From Candidatus Paracaedibacter symbiosus (GTDB taxonomy: Bacteria; Pseudomonadota; Alphaproteobacteria; Paracaedibacterales; Paracaedibacteraceae), in the NCBI RefSeq assembly GCF_000757605.1, contig NZ_JQAK01000004.1, positions 165,328 through 229,327 of the forward strand: a stretch of DNA of 64,000 nucleotides. The letters are read 5' to 3'. The notes under the pieces were generated by a model that made no database searches, was not told where the DNA came from, and saw nothing but the letters and a program-made list of their open reading frames with translations. Position 1 is the stretch's first letter; the number at the start of each line of letters is the position of its first letter. Shown in pieces: positions 27,932 through 38,500 of this stretch. The translations under genes and the position numbers were made by a program.

Positions 27932-30001
27932 ATGATACCAGCAAGGCAAGAAACGGAGTCGAGAGTGATACGAAAGATACTAATCGCCAATCGCGGTGAA
28001 ATTGCCTGCAGAATTATTCGCACTGCTCGACGTCTCAATATCAAAACCGTGGCTATTTATTCTGAGATTGATAAAAGCGCCTTGCATGTGACGATGGCGG
28101 ATGAGGCTTATTGCGTCGGACCAGCGGCGGCTAAAGAAAGTTATTTAAATATTTCTAATATCATCGACATTCTTAAAAAGTCAAAAGCGGACGCTGTTCA
28201 TCCTGGTTATGGATTTTTATCAGAAAATGCTGAATTTGCGGAAGCTGTTACTGCTATAGGGGTTATTTTTATTGGGCCCTCTTTTGCTATTATTCGTGAT
28301 ATGGGAGACAAGTTACGCGCCAAAGAACTGGCTCGTGCAGCAGGTATTTCCCTTATCCCGGGCTCACTTCAGCCCGTTACAACCCTTCAAGCAGTTGAGG
28401 ATTTCGCCAAATCCCACGCCTTCCCCCTCCTTCTTAAAGCCGCAGCCGGCGGGGGTGGCAAAGGAATGCGTGTTGTCCGGACTCACGCCGATATTTCAGA
28501 AGCGCTTGACAGAACCCAAAGCGAGGCGCTCTCCAGCTTTGGCGATGCGCGCGTTTTTATTGAAAAATATATTGAACATCCCCGCCATGTTGAGGTTCAG
28601 ATTTTGGGTGATATACACGGCACACTTTTACATTTAGGGATACGGGATTGTTCGTTACAGCGCCGCCACCAAAAGGTGGTTGAGGAAACCCCTGCTCCTC
28701 ATTTAGCACCTGACCTTCATGACAAGATCATTGCTGAGGCCTTAAAAATCGCTCATCACATCGGCTACGTCTCCGCCGGCACGGTGGAGTTTGTGGTTGC
28801 TCCGGATCACCAATTTTATTTTCTGGAAGTGAATACCCGCCTTCAGGTCGAGCACCCTGTCACCGAATCGATTTACGGCCTAGATTTGGTGGAATTGATG
28901 ATTCGAGTAGCACAAGGCGAAAAGCTTGCTCTCTTCCAAGAAAATTTGAAAGCCAATGGTCATGCGATTGAAGTGCGTCTTTATGCTGAAGATGCCGACA
29001 ATGATTTTTTGCCCAGTTCCGGCCGCCTCGTCCAATATCACCACCCACAACCGGCTATTAGTTTTGGGACCTCTCCTGAAGATAAAGAGGATGGTGAGAT
29101 AGGTGGAGCTGAAAAGCAAGCCAACTTCCCCTTGCGGATTGATTCTGGAGTACGAGAAGGTGATAGTATTAGCATCTACTATGACCCGATGATTGCCAAA
29201 GTGATTGTTCATGCCACAGACCGCGAGAGCGCTCTGAATTTAATGCAGGACTCTCTTAGCCAATTTATTGTGGAAGGAATTGATTGTAACATTAACTATC
29301 TACAGCGCTTGCTTGCCGATCCTGATGTGGCAGCTACCCGTCTGAGCACGAACTTAATTGAGGAGAAAGCAGAAGAATTATCCCTCGAAAGCAACTCTTT
29401 TTTTAGGCTGCCTCAATCTCAACAAGAACAAATTGCCAGCATTGCTCTTACCCTCAAACTGGCGATGGAGCCCTCCCTTCAAAGCGAAAAACATTGGATC
29501 TGTACGACGTCGAATGCAGAACTGAAAGTCTCTTACTTAGGTGCAGGGCGGGTCAGTATTAATGAAAAATCCTTTGAAACTGAGATTAAATGGTTGCATC
29601 AACGCACTCTTTTTGAATGTCGCCTCAACAATCAAAGGGTCATCGGCAAAGTTCACGCAAAAGGTGGGAAATTTCTTCTCACCGTTCAGGGGCGTCAATT
29701 TCATGTTTTTATTGAACGGGAACATATTTGGAATTTACTCAAAAATCTCCCCCAACCTCATAATAATGAGAATGTGGATCTTATTCGCTCTCCCATGCCG
29801 GGTATTTTACTTTCACTCCACGTGGCAGTCGGTGATAAAGTTAAACGCGGCCAGCCCATTGCCGTTATTGAAGCGATGAAGATGGAAAATACCTTAAAAG
29901 CCCCCATTGAAGGAACCATTGCTGAAATAACGGCAGTGCCTGGTATGAATCTTCTTAAATCGCAACTCATTGCTCGATTTGAAGTATCACCCATAATCTA
30001 A
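27932..30001 (+). CDS. pccA: Propionyl-CoA carboxylase biotin-containing alpha subunit
   Basis: The partner of PccB: biotin carboxylase plus biotin carrier. RKILIANRGEIACRIIR opens the biotin carboxylase domain; AAAGGGGKGMRV and FLEVNTRLQVEHPVTE are its ATP and catalytic motifs. The biotinyl domain has EAMKMEN, with the modified Lys about 40 residues from the end. The ATG at 27932 gives 689 residues, but a GTG at 27965 is preceded by GGAG and starts right at the conserved domain, so that start is at least as likely. A perfect inverted repeat follows the stop. Confidence 0.96.
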   Translation: MIPARQETESRVIRKILIANRGEIACRIIRTARRLNIKTVAIYSEIDKSALHVTMADEAYCVGPAAAKESYLNISNIIDILKKSKADAVHPGYGFLSENAEFAEAVTAIGVIFIGPSFAIIRDMGDKLRAKELARAAGISLIPGSLQPVTTLQAVEDFAKSHAFPLLLKAAAGGGGKGMRVVRTHADISEALDRTQSEALSSFGDARVFIEKYIEHPRHVEVQILGDIHGTLLHLGIRDCSLQRRHQKVVEETPAPHLAPDLHDKIIAEALKIAHHIGYVSAGTVEFVVAPDHQFYFLEVNTRLQVEHPVTESIYGLDLVELMIRVAQGEKLALFQENLKANGHAIEVRLYAEDADNDFLPSSGRLVQYHHPQPAISFGTSPEDKEDGEIGGAEKQANFPLRIDSGVREGDSISIYYDPMIAKVIVHATDRESALNLMQDSLSQFIVEGIDCNINYLQRLLADPDVAATRLSTNLIEEKAEELSLESNSFFRLPQSQQEQIASIALTLKLAMEPSLQSEKHWICTTSNAELKVSYLGAGRVSINEKSFETEIKWLHQRTLFECRLNNQRVIGKVHAKGGKFLLTVQGRQFHVFIEREHIWNLLKNLPQPHNNENVDLIRSPMPGILLSLHVAVGDKVKRGQPIAVIEAMKMENTLKAPIEGTIAEITAVPGMNLLKSQLIARFEVSPII

Positions 30002-30379
30002 AGACTGGTTTTAGCCTATAGCCAATCTAGTATAGATTGGCTATATCGCCATTTATGGAATAGATTTCTATTAGCTCAGAGGTAATTTCCTTAATTTTTA
30101 CTGATGGCAACAACGCTGGGTAAAATAAGAGCGCAACAGCATACGTTCTGGGAAAATTTCTGAATGGAGGATCTAACCACCCCCCTAATATTCATTTTTA
30201 TCAGGATCCCACTGAACAGTAATTGAAGTTATTATAAAAGTATTGTTTACTGTCCGCCGTCAACCATGTAAAATAGAAATAATTGGCTTGAGATAGGCAC
30301 GAAATAGTTGAATTCCGTCTATGGCAACCTTATTTATGGACAGAAAGCTGCTTTTGTTTCTGTTATCCTGGAGTAATGA
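30002..30379. other. Spacer between pccA and MFS gene
   Basis: Apart from the hairpin at 30017-30045, listed separately, I see nothing gene-like. A short ORF on the other strand overlaps the MFS gene and has no family resemblance. Confidence 0.45.
30017..30045. terminator. Perfect 13-base inverted repeat after pccA
   Basis: TATAGCCAATCTA (30017-30029) and its exact complement (30033-30045) with a 3-base loop lie 16 bases after the pccA stop. There is no T tract, so it may be a weak terminator or a 3'-end stabiliser rather than a classical rho-independent site. Confidence 0.5.
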
Positions 30380-31615
30380 ATGGCAAATCCCCCCCTACAA
30401 CACCAAGAAAATACGCTGCCAGACACAAAAATCAAGTCTGGTCTTTGGGGGATTTCATGGATGAGCTTTTTTTGGAGCGCTTCGTCCCTGATGGTTGTTG
30501 CGCTGCTGCCTACTTTTTTAACCGAAGAACTTGGGGCTTCCCATACAAAAATGGGGATTATTGAAGGCGTCGCGATTTTCATCGCCTTCTTATCTAAGGT
30601 TTTTTCCGGTGTTTTAAGCGATATTTTCCGTACCCGCAAACCCCTCATTGCTGTTGGCTCTCTCTTTACAATTTTGGTGAAGTTAATTTTTGCCACTGCC
30701 TCTAGTATCGGCTGGATTTTTGTAGCTCGCTCCCTTGACCGCCTCAGCAAAGGGATCAGATCCTCCCCAACCGATGCTCTTATCGCCGATTTATCTTCCA
30801 AAGTTGAACGCGGTAAAAGCTATGGGTTACGCCAATCACTTTACACCATGGGTGCGGTAGTTGGTTCTTTTACCGCCATTGTATTGATGTACGTGAGCGA
30901 CCATAACTATCGCCTGGTTTTCTTACTCTCTGCAATTCCAGCAACCATTGCCCTTGCCATTCTCTTCAAAGTGGTCAAACAACCAACCATTCAAAATGAA
31001 CTAAAACCAAAAAATACCACTTGGCAATTTTCTGACATTCAATTTCTGCCACCCAAATTTTGGAAATTCCTCTTTATTTCATTTATTTTGATGTTAGCCC
31101 GTTTTAGTGAAGCATTTATCACCTTACGCGCCAAGTCAGTCGGCTGGACAATAACCTTACTCCCGATCCTCCTTATCGCGATGGAACTAGTGCATGCAGC
31201 CGTGGCCTACCCTATGGGAAAGCTCTCCGATCGCTATTCTAAAAAAAGCTTATTACTGAATGGTATTATCACTTTGATGATCACCAATATGGTGTTCCTC
31301 CAATTTAATTCCATCCTTGGCGTACTGGCCGGCGCACTACTTGCCGGGCTTCACATGGGGATGACACAAGGGTTGCTGTCAACACTTGTTGCCGAATCTA
31401 CTCCAGCTGAGCTGCGAGGTACCGCCTTTGCTCTGTACTATCTTTCCAGCGGAACAGCAGTCCTCATTGGCAATACACTTGCGGGCCATTTATCGGATAG
31501 CATAGGTACAAGGGGGCCTTTTTATGGCGGATTAATTTTTACGAGTATTGCCACTGCATGCCTCTATTTCATGCTTCGCTCTCATCCTAAAAAAACTGTT
31601 GAACAAGAAGCTTAA
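30380..31615 (+). CDS. MFS transporter
   Basis: A 411-residue, 12-helix major facilitator. The loop 2-3 motif reads SGVLSDIFRTRKPLI, close to the family's G-x3-D-R-x-G-R-K/R pattern. SLDRLSKGIRSSPTDALIAD in helix 4-5 resembles MFS proteins annotated as drug or sugar-phosphate transporters, but the substrate cannot be set. It is separated by 378 bases from pccA and by about 120 from arginase, so it is probably a single-gene unit. Confidence 0.88.
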   Translation: MANPPLQHQENTLPDTKIKSGLWGISWMSFFWSASSLMVVALLPTFLTEELGASHTKMGIIEGVAIFIAFLSKVFSGVLSDIFRTRKPLIAVGSLFTILVKLIFATASSIGWIFVARSLDRLSKGIRSSPTDALIADLSSKVERGKSYGLRQSLYTMGAVVGSFTAIVLMYVSDHNYRLVFLLSAIPATIALAILFKVVKQPTIQNELKPKNTTWQFSDIQFLPPKFWKFLFISFILMLARFSEAFITLRAKSVGWTITLLPILLIAMELVHAAVAYPMGKLSDRYSKKSLLLNGIITLMITNMVFLQFNSILGVLAGALLAGLHMGMTQGLLSTLVAESTPAELRGTAFALYYLSSGTAVLIGNTLAGHLSDSIGTRGPFYGGLIFTSIATACLYFMLRSHPKKTVEQEA

Positions 31616-31733
31616 TATTTTTCACAAGTAATTTAGAATTTTTAACGGAATTTTAGTAAAATCCACTTGAAATAAATTGAATTATCTTGTTCAATCAATA
31701 ATAGACTTCATTTAATAAATAAAATAGGCAGAC

Positions 31734-32717
31734 ATGACACGCGATATTGTGTTTGTGGGCACAGGCTCCGGTTGGGGCGCGACAAATATGGGAACAGGAA
31801 AAGGTCCACAGATTCTACTCAACAACGCTGAACCATATTCAAATTCTCCACAGCCTTTTTCCTCACTTTCTCCCCATCCCATAGTTTTAGAAAATTTTCA
31901 TAATTTTGACGATCTAACGCCCTATTTTCCATTCGATACTGACGGTAAAATTACCCGCCAAAAAAATTTGTTAAAGGCACTTGGTCATCATTTCGAAGCT
32001 ATTTTTGGAGTGTTGCAACGAGGCCTTGTCCCATTTAGCATCGGTGGTGATCATTCCCTCGCTATTGCTACTTGGGCAGCAGTTAAGCAACATTACAGCG
32101 ATTTCGGCCTTATTTGGATTGACGCCCATCTAGATGCTCATACTCCTGAAACAACGCCATCGCACGCCGCTCATGGTATGCCAGCGGCATCTCTCCTTGG
32201 CTATGCTGCACCTGAGTTTAAAGAGTTAATGGGCGAAGAACGTATCATCCTGCCTGAAAATCTCGTTTATATAGGGGCAAGAAGCTTTGAAGAAGAAGAG
32301 CACGCGCTTTTGAAGGAGCTTGGCGTCAAAATCTATTGTATGGATGAGGTTAAGGCCCGTGGGTTCTCTAGCGTTTTTAATGAAGCCAAAGCGCATGTGA
32401 CTAGAAACACACCGTCTTACGGCATCTCATTGGATATCGATGCCTTTGACCCCTTAGAAGTCCCCGGCACTGGCGCAAAAGTTGCCGAAGGGCTCATCGA
32501 AACTGATGTCATTCCAAGCCTCCTTGGGTTAATAGATGACCCACATTTAATCTGCTTTGAAATGATGGAGTTTAATCCTGACCTCGATGAAGAAAATCGA
32601 ACTTTAGCCTTTCTCTGGCGCGTAACAAAAATTTTATTAGGAGAGACCAATGGTGATGAATCAATCCAAGACCGCCCCTTTTTCAGCGCTAACAGCAGCA
32701 GAGGTGGTTGGGCTTGA
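31734..32717 (+). CDS. rocF: Arginase
   Basis: It hydrolyses arginine to ornithine and urea with a di-manganese centre. All metal motifs are present: SIGGDHSLA, WIDAHLDAH and SLDIDAFDP. The context (ornithine aminotransferase next) favours arginase over agmatinase or formiminoglutamase. The reading frame runs 68 bases into rocD; the last 24 or so residues (after ILLGE) look like out-of-frame rocD sequence and not arginase, so the natural stop may have been lost through a one-base error near the AAAAATTTTATT run at about 32629. Confidence 0.93.
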   Translation: MTRDIVFVGTGSGWGATNMGTGKGPQILLNNAEPYSNSPQPFSSLSPHPIVLENFHNFDDLTPYFPFDTDGKITRQKNLLKALGHHFEAIFGVLQRGLVPFSIGGDHSLAIATWAAVKQHYSDFGLIWIDAHLDAHTPETTPSHAAHGMPAASLLGYAAPEFKELMGEERIILPENLVYIGARSFEEEEHALLKELGVKIYCMDEVKARGFSSVFNEAKAHVTRNTPSYGISLDIDAFDPLEVPGTGAKVAEGLIETDVIPSLLGLIDDPHLICFEMMEFNPDLDEENRTLAFLWRVTKILLGETNGDESIQDRPFFSANSSRGGWA

Positions 32718-33900
32718 ACATCGTTGGAGTGCTCGCAACTACAGTCCGCTTCCGGTTGTTTTGAATCGGGGGGAAGGCGTCTGGCTATGGGATGTTGACG
32801 GCAAGAAGTATATGGACATGATGTCAGCCTATTCCGCTGTTAGCTTTGGCCACTGCAACCCCCGCATTTTGGCAACCCTTGTGGATCAGGCAAGCAAACT
32901 TGCTTTATGCTCGCGCGCCTATCATAATGATGTCTTATCCCATTTTTTAGAAAAGCTTTGTAAAATTACCGGGCTAGATCTTGCTATCCCGATGAATACC
33001 GGTGCCGAAGCTGTTGAAACAGCGATTAAGGCTGTCAGACGCTGGGGCTATATGATCAAGAAGATCCCTGAAAATCAGGCAGAAATTATCGTTTGCTCCC
33101 ATAATTTTCATGGCCGAACAGTGGGCATTATTAGCTTTTCTTCAGAACCTGACTATAAAAAAGGTTTTGGCCCCTTTTTACCGGGCTTTAAACATGTTCC
33201 CTTTGGCGATGCGAAAGCCCTTGAACAGGCAATCACCCCGCATACTTGCGCTGTCATTACTGAACCGATTCAAGGTGAAGCTGGAATTGTCGTCCCACCT
33301 AAAGGATGGCTGAAAGATGTGGAAAAAATTTGCCACAAAAACAATGTCCTTCTCGTTGTTGATGAAATTCAAAGCGGCCTTGGACGAACAGGAAAAATTC
33401 TAGCTTGCGAACATGAAAATGTTAAACCAGATGGTGTCCTCCTTGGCAAAGCGCTTGGGGGTGGTTGCTTCCCTGTCTCCGCTCTCGTGGGATCTGAGGA
33501 GTTAATGAGTGTCTTCACACCCGGCAGTCACGGTTCAACCTTTGCAGGCAATCCTCTTGGGTCGGCTATCGGACTTAGGTCTCTTGAACTATTGGAAGAA
33601 GAGCGCCTTTGTGAACGCAGCATAGAGCTTGGCAATTATTTAATGAAGCAATTGCAGCAAATTGAGAGCCCTATCGTGAAAAAGATTCGCGGCATGGGAT
33701 TATGGATTGGAATGGAGATTCACCATGATAAAGCCAGCGCTCGCTGGGTTTGCGAAGAAATGGCAAAGCTTGGTGTGCTCTCCAAAGAAACCCACGAAAC
33801 GGTAGTACGCTTTGCGCCCCCCCTTATTGTCACTAAAGATGAGCTTGATTGGTCCTTACAGCGAATTCGCCAAGTATTAGAGATGAGAACACTGAAATGA
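32650..33900 (+). CDS. rocD: Ornithine aminotransferase
   Basis: A class III PLP aminotransferase of 416 residues that turns ornithine into glutamate-5-semialdehyde. NTGAEAVETAIKAVRRWGY, the cofactor Asp in LLVVDEIQSGLGRTG, and the PLP lysine in LLGKALGGGCFPVSA are all present, as is GSHGSTFAGNPLG. The start is ATG at 32650 or 32656, with GGAG just upstream inside the arginase frame. With arginase it forms the route from arginine to glutamate or proline. A hairpin follows 9 bases after the stop. Confidence 0.96.
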   Translation: MVMNQSKTAPFSALTAAEVVGLEHRWSARNYSPLPVVLNRGEGVWLWDVDGKKYMDMMSAYSAVSFGHCNPRILATLVDQASKLALCSRAYHNDVLSHFLEKLCKITGLDLAIPMNTGAEAVETAIKAVRRWGYMIKKIPENQAEIIVCSHNFHGRTVGIISFSSEPDYKKGFGPFLPGFKHVPFGDAKALEQAITPHTCAVITEPIQGEAGIVVPPKGWLKDVEKICHKNNVLLVVDEIQSGLGRTGKILACEHENVKPDGVLLGKALGGGCFPVSALVGSEELMSVFTPGSHGSTFAGNPLGSAIGLRSLELLEEERLCERSIELGNYLMKQLQQIESPIVKKIRGMGLWIGMEIHHDKASARWVCEEMAKLGVLSKETHETVVRFAPPLIVTKDELDWSLQRIRQVLEMRTLK

Positions 33901-33908
33901 GGAGAGCC

Positions 33909-33931
33909 AGAGAGGCACAAGATGCCTCTCT
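33909..33931 (+). terminator. Hairpin after rocD
   Basis: Perfect 9-base stem AGAGAGGCA (33909-33917) with TGCCTCTCT (33923-33931), 5-base loop, 9 bases after the rocD stop. The tail is only moderately T-rich, so termination strength is uncertain. Confidence 0.55.
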
Positions 33932-33972
33932 TTGCCTCTCAAGATAAATGAGGCACACTTAAGGGATACTCC

Positions 33973-35088
33973 CTATCGCCAGACAATATATTTCCCACAT
34001 TTAATGAAGGGCATTTCAACACTACGATGAATCATCCAGGCACAACAAAGGGATAGCATTGTTGTAAGAGTGAGAGCCATTCCTATAGACGCCCCCTGAT
34101 CAAGAAAAATCCTGAGCAACACATAACCAGCCACAGCATGACAAACATAAAGGGGATAGCTGATGTTGGCAAAAAAATCAAAAAATCTATTGCTCTCAAA
34201 AAAATGAGAGAATTTTGAGCCCATAATAAAAGTTACAATAGCTGCTCCATAACTGGGCCATCTGGTAAAAAAGGCAATGGAAAGATTGGTATACCAAAGA
34301 GAGAGAAATAATAAAAATAGGCCAGTTACCATGAAAAAAGTCACATGTTGTGAGATCTCTTGACGATACCCATAATTAAGAGCAACCCCTATAAAAATAT
34401 AGATAATAAATTGGGCGTTGAAACAAAAAACGCAAGAAAGCCGCGCTAAAGAAAAATGGATGGTTGTCAATTCAGTATGCCACTGATTCACAACAAGAGC
34501 AATTCCTCCTAAAACAATTGGTATTATAAAAACTTTTAAACTCGATTTGGCAAACAGGCTTAAAAAGACAGCACATATCACATAGAATTTAATCTCAACT
34601 TCTAAGGTCCAAATGATCCCATCGATTGATTTGCCGCCCACAAGATCTCGTATCCCCGGAATATAATGGATCATAATATCAGTAAGAGCATAAGGAAATT
34701 CTCGATTATAATAATGGCTTGCCAGCCAAAGTGCGGCTAAAGTGAGGGTAAACCCTATTGCATAAACGGGTAAAATACGAAAAATCCTATTCACTAAAAA
34801 CTCAAGACGTTGTTGCCGTTGCAAAGCAAAAGGCATAACAAAACCGCTGATTAAAAAGAAAATAGCAACACCATAGGCTCCCCAATTAAACATTTCTTGA
34901 GCATGGAGCCACTTTATAAAAGAGGGTGTTTGCCATATATTGGGTAAAATAGGCGTATGAGTTAAGTTAGAGGCCACCTCCCTTTTTAACCAAAAGACGC
35001 CGTAGTAGTGCGAAACTAAGACAGCCATTGCTGCCCATCCCCGCAAAACATGGGCAAACTCAATGCGACTGCTTGGTTGTTGGGACAT
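33973..35088 (-). CDS. Acyltransferase 3 family membrane protein (OafA-like)
   Basis: A 371-residue integral membrane O-acyltransferase with about ten helices. The family's N-terminal RGWAAMAVLVSHYYGVF (with the catalytic His after the first helix) and GVAIFFLISGFVMPFAL are both present. Such enzymes acetylate O-antigen, capsule or peptidoglycan sugars; the substrate here is unknown. It is transcribed leftward, alone, opposite rocD. Confidence 0.9.
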   Translation of the reverse strand: MSQQPSSRIEFAHVLRGWAAMAVLVSHYYGVFWLKREVASNLTHTPILPNIWQTPSFIKWLHAQEMFNWGAYGVAIFFLISGFVMPFALQRQQRLEFLVNRIFRILPVYAIGFTLTLAALWLASHYYNREFPYALTDIMIHYIPGIRDLVGGKSIDGIIWTLEVEIKFYVICAVFLSLFAKSSLKVFIIPIVLGGIALVVNQWHTELTTIHFSLARLSCVFCFNAQFIIYIFIGVALNYGYRQEISQHVTFFMVTGLFLLFLSLWYTNLSIAFFTRWPSYGAAIVTFIMGSKFSHFFESNRFFDFFANISYPLYVCHAVAGYVLLRIFLDQGASIGMALTLTTMLSLCCAWMIHRSVEMPFIKCGKYIVWR

Positions 35089-35308
35089 ATTATATCCTCC
35101 GGTTATAGTTTCGAACTTAGCTCACTATACTTAAGCTCTATGAGCTTTTTTGTATTAAACTATGGATTTTGTTCCAAGCTATAGCAATATTTTTCTTACC
35201 ATTCCCCATCTAACTTACAGTGGTTTTATGGGTGACTAAAATATGTGTTAACATTTGGGGGGATTCTCTGTAAAATTACTATAATTTGAGAGACATTACA
35301 CGTACGCC

Positions 35309-35557
35309 ATGATTAATATCCGTCTTAAAAAAAAACTACGCTTTCAAGCTTGGCATCGTGGCACAAAGGAAAACGACCTTTTACTGGGCCGCTATGCCGA
35401 CGATCGCCTCCCCAAGCTTTCTGATATACAAGTAATGCTGTTTTTAGACTTCATGAATGAATCAGATCTTGATATTTTCGGCTGGATTGTGCACAAAATA
35501 GCCCCACCACTCATCTTCAAAGAATTGATCAACGACATCATTCAGTACCATGAATAA
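35309..35557 (+). CDS. sdhE: FAD assembly factor SdhE (DUF339)
   Basis: A small 82-residue protein that helps attach FAD to the succinate dehydrogenase flavoprotein. The family motif RGTKENDLLLG (RGxxE) is at about residues 18-28. It overlaps the mfd start by 8 bases; this sdhE-mfd order is common in alphaproteobacteria. Confidence 0.92.
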   Translation: MINIRLKKKLRFQAWHRGTKENDLLLGRYADDRLPKLSDIQVMLFLDFMNESDLDIFGWIVHKIAPPLIFKELINDIIQYHE

Positions 35558-38500
35558 CAATAATCTCTTAACCGGCGTTGCCGACGGGTTTGAACCCTTT
35601 ATTATCCAGCAGTGGTGGCTGACGCAAAAGCGTAATATCGTCTTTCTCGCCCATACAGAGGAAAAAGCCGAGCGCGCCTATGCTCAACTTAAATTACTGA
35701 TGCCGGCAGCTGAAATTCTCTTCTTCCCCGCCTGGGATTGCCTGCCCTACGACCGTGTTTCGCCCAGCAGCGATGTGGTAACGACCCGGCTTTTGACTCT
35801 TCAAACTCTCATCTCAGCTTCTACTAAGCCAGCCATCGTTGTCACTTCTGTCAATGCTTTTTTGCAAAAACTTCCACCTAAACAAGCACTCCAACAACAA
35901 TCAATGACTCTTGCCGTGGGAGAAAGTCTGAATCGCGATAATTTTATAAATTTCCTGATGGAAAAAGGGTATCACCGCAGCGATACGGTTCGTGATATAG
36001 CTGAGTTTGCAGTACGCGGAGACATTATTGATCTTTTCCCCATAGGTGTCGAAGCACCGATTCGTATTGACCTATTCGACGATGAGATTGAGCGCTTACG
36101 CTATTTTAATCCAGCCAGCCAAACAACGATTGGGACGACAGAAAGGATTCAACTGCAACCCGTAAGCGAAGTTGTCCTAACCCCTGCAAGTATTTCTAAC
36201 TTTCGCACCGCTTATCGCGAGTTGTTGGGGACTAAATTTGGTGGACTTCGGGGAACAGAACCTAAGAATATACCGCTTTATGAAGCAATTTCTGGCGGGA
36301 GACGTTATGCTGGTATGGAACATTGGTTGCCACTATTTTTTGAAGAAACTCAAACACTTCTCGATTATATTGATACCCCTGATCTCTTAGTTGATTTTCA
36401 TGCAGCCGATGCGGTTCATCGACGACTTGAGCTGGTGCAGGATTATTATTTAGCGCGCGCTCACACAATTCCAGGTGATAAGTCACCTGGCTATCATCCT
36501 GTCCCCCCAGAATATCTCTATTTAACGGCAGCAGATTGGGAAGAATATTTAAAGCAACCAACAACCTATCAAACGACGCCCTTTAGTGAGGCAAGAGGCC
36601 TCGATTATGGCTGTCGCGTCGCTCCCGATTTTACAGCTGCGCGTCAACAAGGAAAAGTGTTCGATGAACTGCAGCAGCTGTTGCACAATCGCCATCACAA
36701 ACAGATCATACTCTCCTCTCTCACAGATGGGTCACGCGACCGGTTCCATAACTTATTGGCAGAGCATGAGCTGGATCTTTTTGAGCCGTTAGAGAGCTGG
36801 CCAACGCCCGAAGTCGCCACCTCACTCATTACATTTCCTATGGAAAAAGGGTTTGAGACCCCAGAATTTTTGCTTCTCACCGAACAAGATCTTTTTGGTG
36901 AAAAGCTGGTACGCGTGCAAAAGGCCAAAAAAGCCCGCAAATTCTTGCTTGAGACAACAGATCTGTCGTCGGGTGATTTAGTTGTGCATCAAGACCACGG
37001 GATTGGGCGTTATCAGGGGTTGCAAACCATTGAAATTAATGGCGCCCTCCATGACTGTCTTTGCCTTATGTATGAGGGCAACGATAAATTGTTTTTGCCA
37101 GTTGAAAATATTGAGGTGGTCAGCCGTTATGGCAGCGATGATTCCATTGCCCAACTGGATAAACTTGGCTCTGCCGCCTGGCAGAATCGAAAAGCGCGTG
37201 TCAAAAAACGTATCCGCGAAATTGCTGATTACCTGATCAAACTCGCCGCCGAGCGCTCACTCCGCGAAGGCGTCTTGCTCGAGGCTTCTGCCAATGATTA
37301 TGACCGATTCTGTGCCCGATTCCCTTACCCTGAAACCGATGATCAATTGCGCGCCATTGAAGAAACCTTAAACGACATGACCAGCGGTAAACCCATGGAT
37401 CGTCTAGTTTGTGGGGACGTAGGTTTTGGCAAAACGGAAGTTGCTTTGCGGGCTGCTTTTGTTGCCGCAGCGGCGGGCAAGCAAGTCGCCATTGTCACCC
37501 CAACAACCCTTTTGTGTCGCCAGCATTTTAAAACCTTTAAAGAGCGTTTTGAAGACTTTCCCATACGAATTGAACAGCTTTCTCGCTTTGTCCCGGCAAA
37601 ACAAGCTTCTCAAATCAGAGCTGATCTTGCGGAAGGCAAAGTGGATATCGTTATTGCAACCCACACCCTTTTTTCCGAGAAAATCAAATTCGCAGGTCTT
37701 GGCTTGCTGATTATTGATGAAGAACAACACTTTGGCGTTAAACAAAAGGAAAAGCTCAAATCCCTTCAAAAAGATGTTCATGTGCTAACATTAACGGCAA
37801 CCCCCATTCCACGCACTCTCCAACTCGCTCTCACTGGTGTACGCGAGATGAGCCTCATTGCCACCCCCCCTGTGGATCGGCACGCAGTGCGTACTTTTGT
37901 TATGCCCTATGATGGGTTGACTTTACGCGAAGCCATTTTACGGGAATATTATCGCGGTGGTCAGATTTTCTATGTCTGTCCGCGCTTGGAAGAATTAAAT
38001 AAACTTTATCTGGAATTAAAGCAGCTCGTCCCTGAAATTAAAATTGTCATGGCCCATGGTCAAATGCCCGCCACACAATTAGAAAATGTCATGACTGAGT
38101 TTTACGACCGACATTATCACCTGTTGCTCTCCACCAATATTGTCGAATCAGGTATCGACATTGCCACGGCCAACACCTTGATTATTCACCGCGCCGATTT
38201 ATTTGGCCTTGCCCAGCTGTACCAACTGCGCGGGCGAGTTGGCCGATCGAATATTCAAGGCTATGCTTACCTCACCTTGCCGCCCACCCAACAACTCTCC
38301 TCCAATGCACAAAAACGGTTAGAGATTATGCAAACTCTAGACAAACTGGGCAGTGGCTTTACCCTGGCTAGCCATGACATGGATATCAGAGGCACAGGCA
38401 ATATCGTGGGTGAGGAACAATCAGGGCATATTCGGGAAGTGGGGGTTGAGTTGTACCAATCCCTGTTGCAGGAAGCCATTATGATGGTGCGAGCAGAGCA

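Noticed and set aside
30334-30801. Leftward 155-codon ORF opposite the MFS gene
   Set aside because: It lies antisense to a clear transporter gene, has no family resemblance and no ribosome site.
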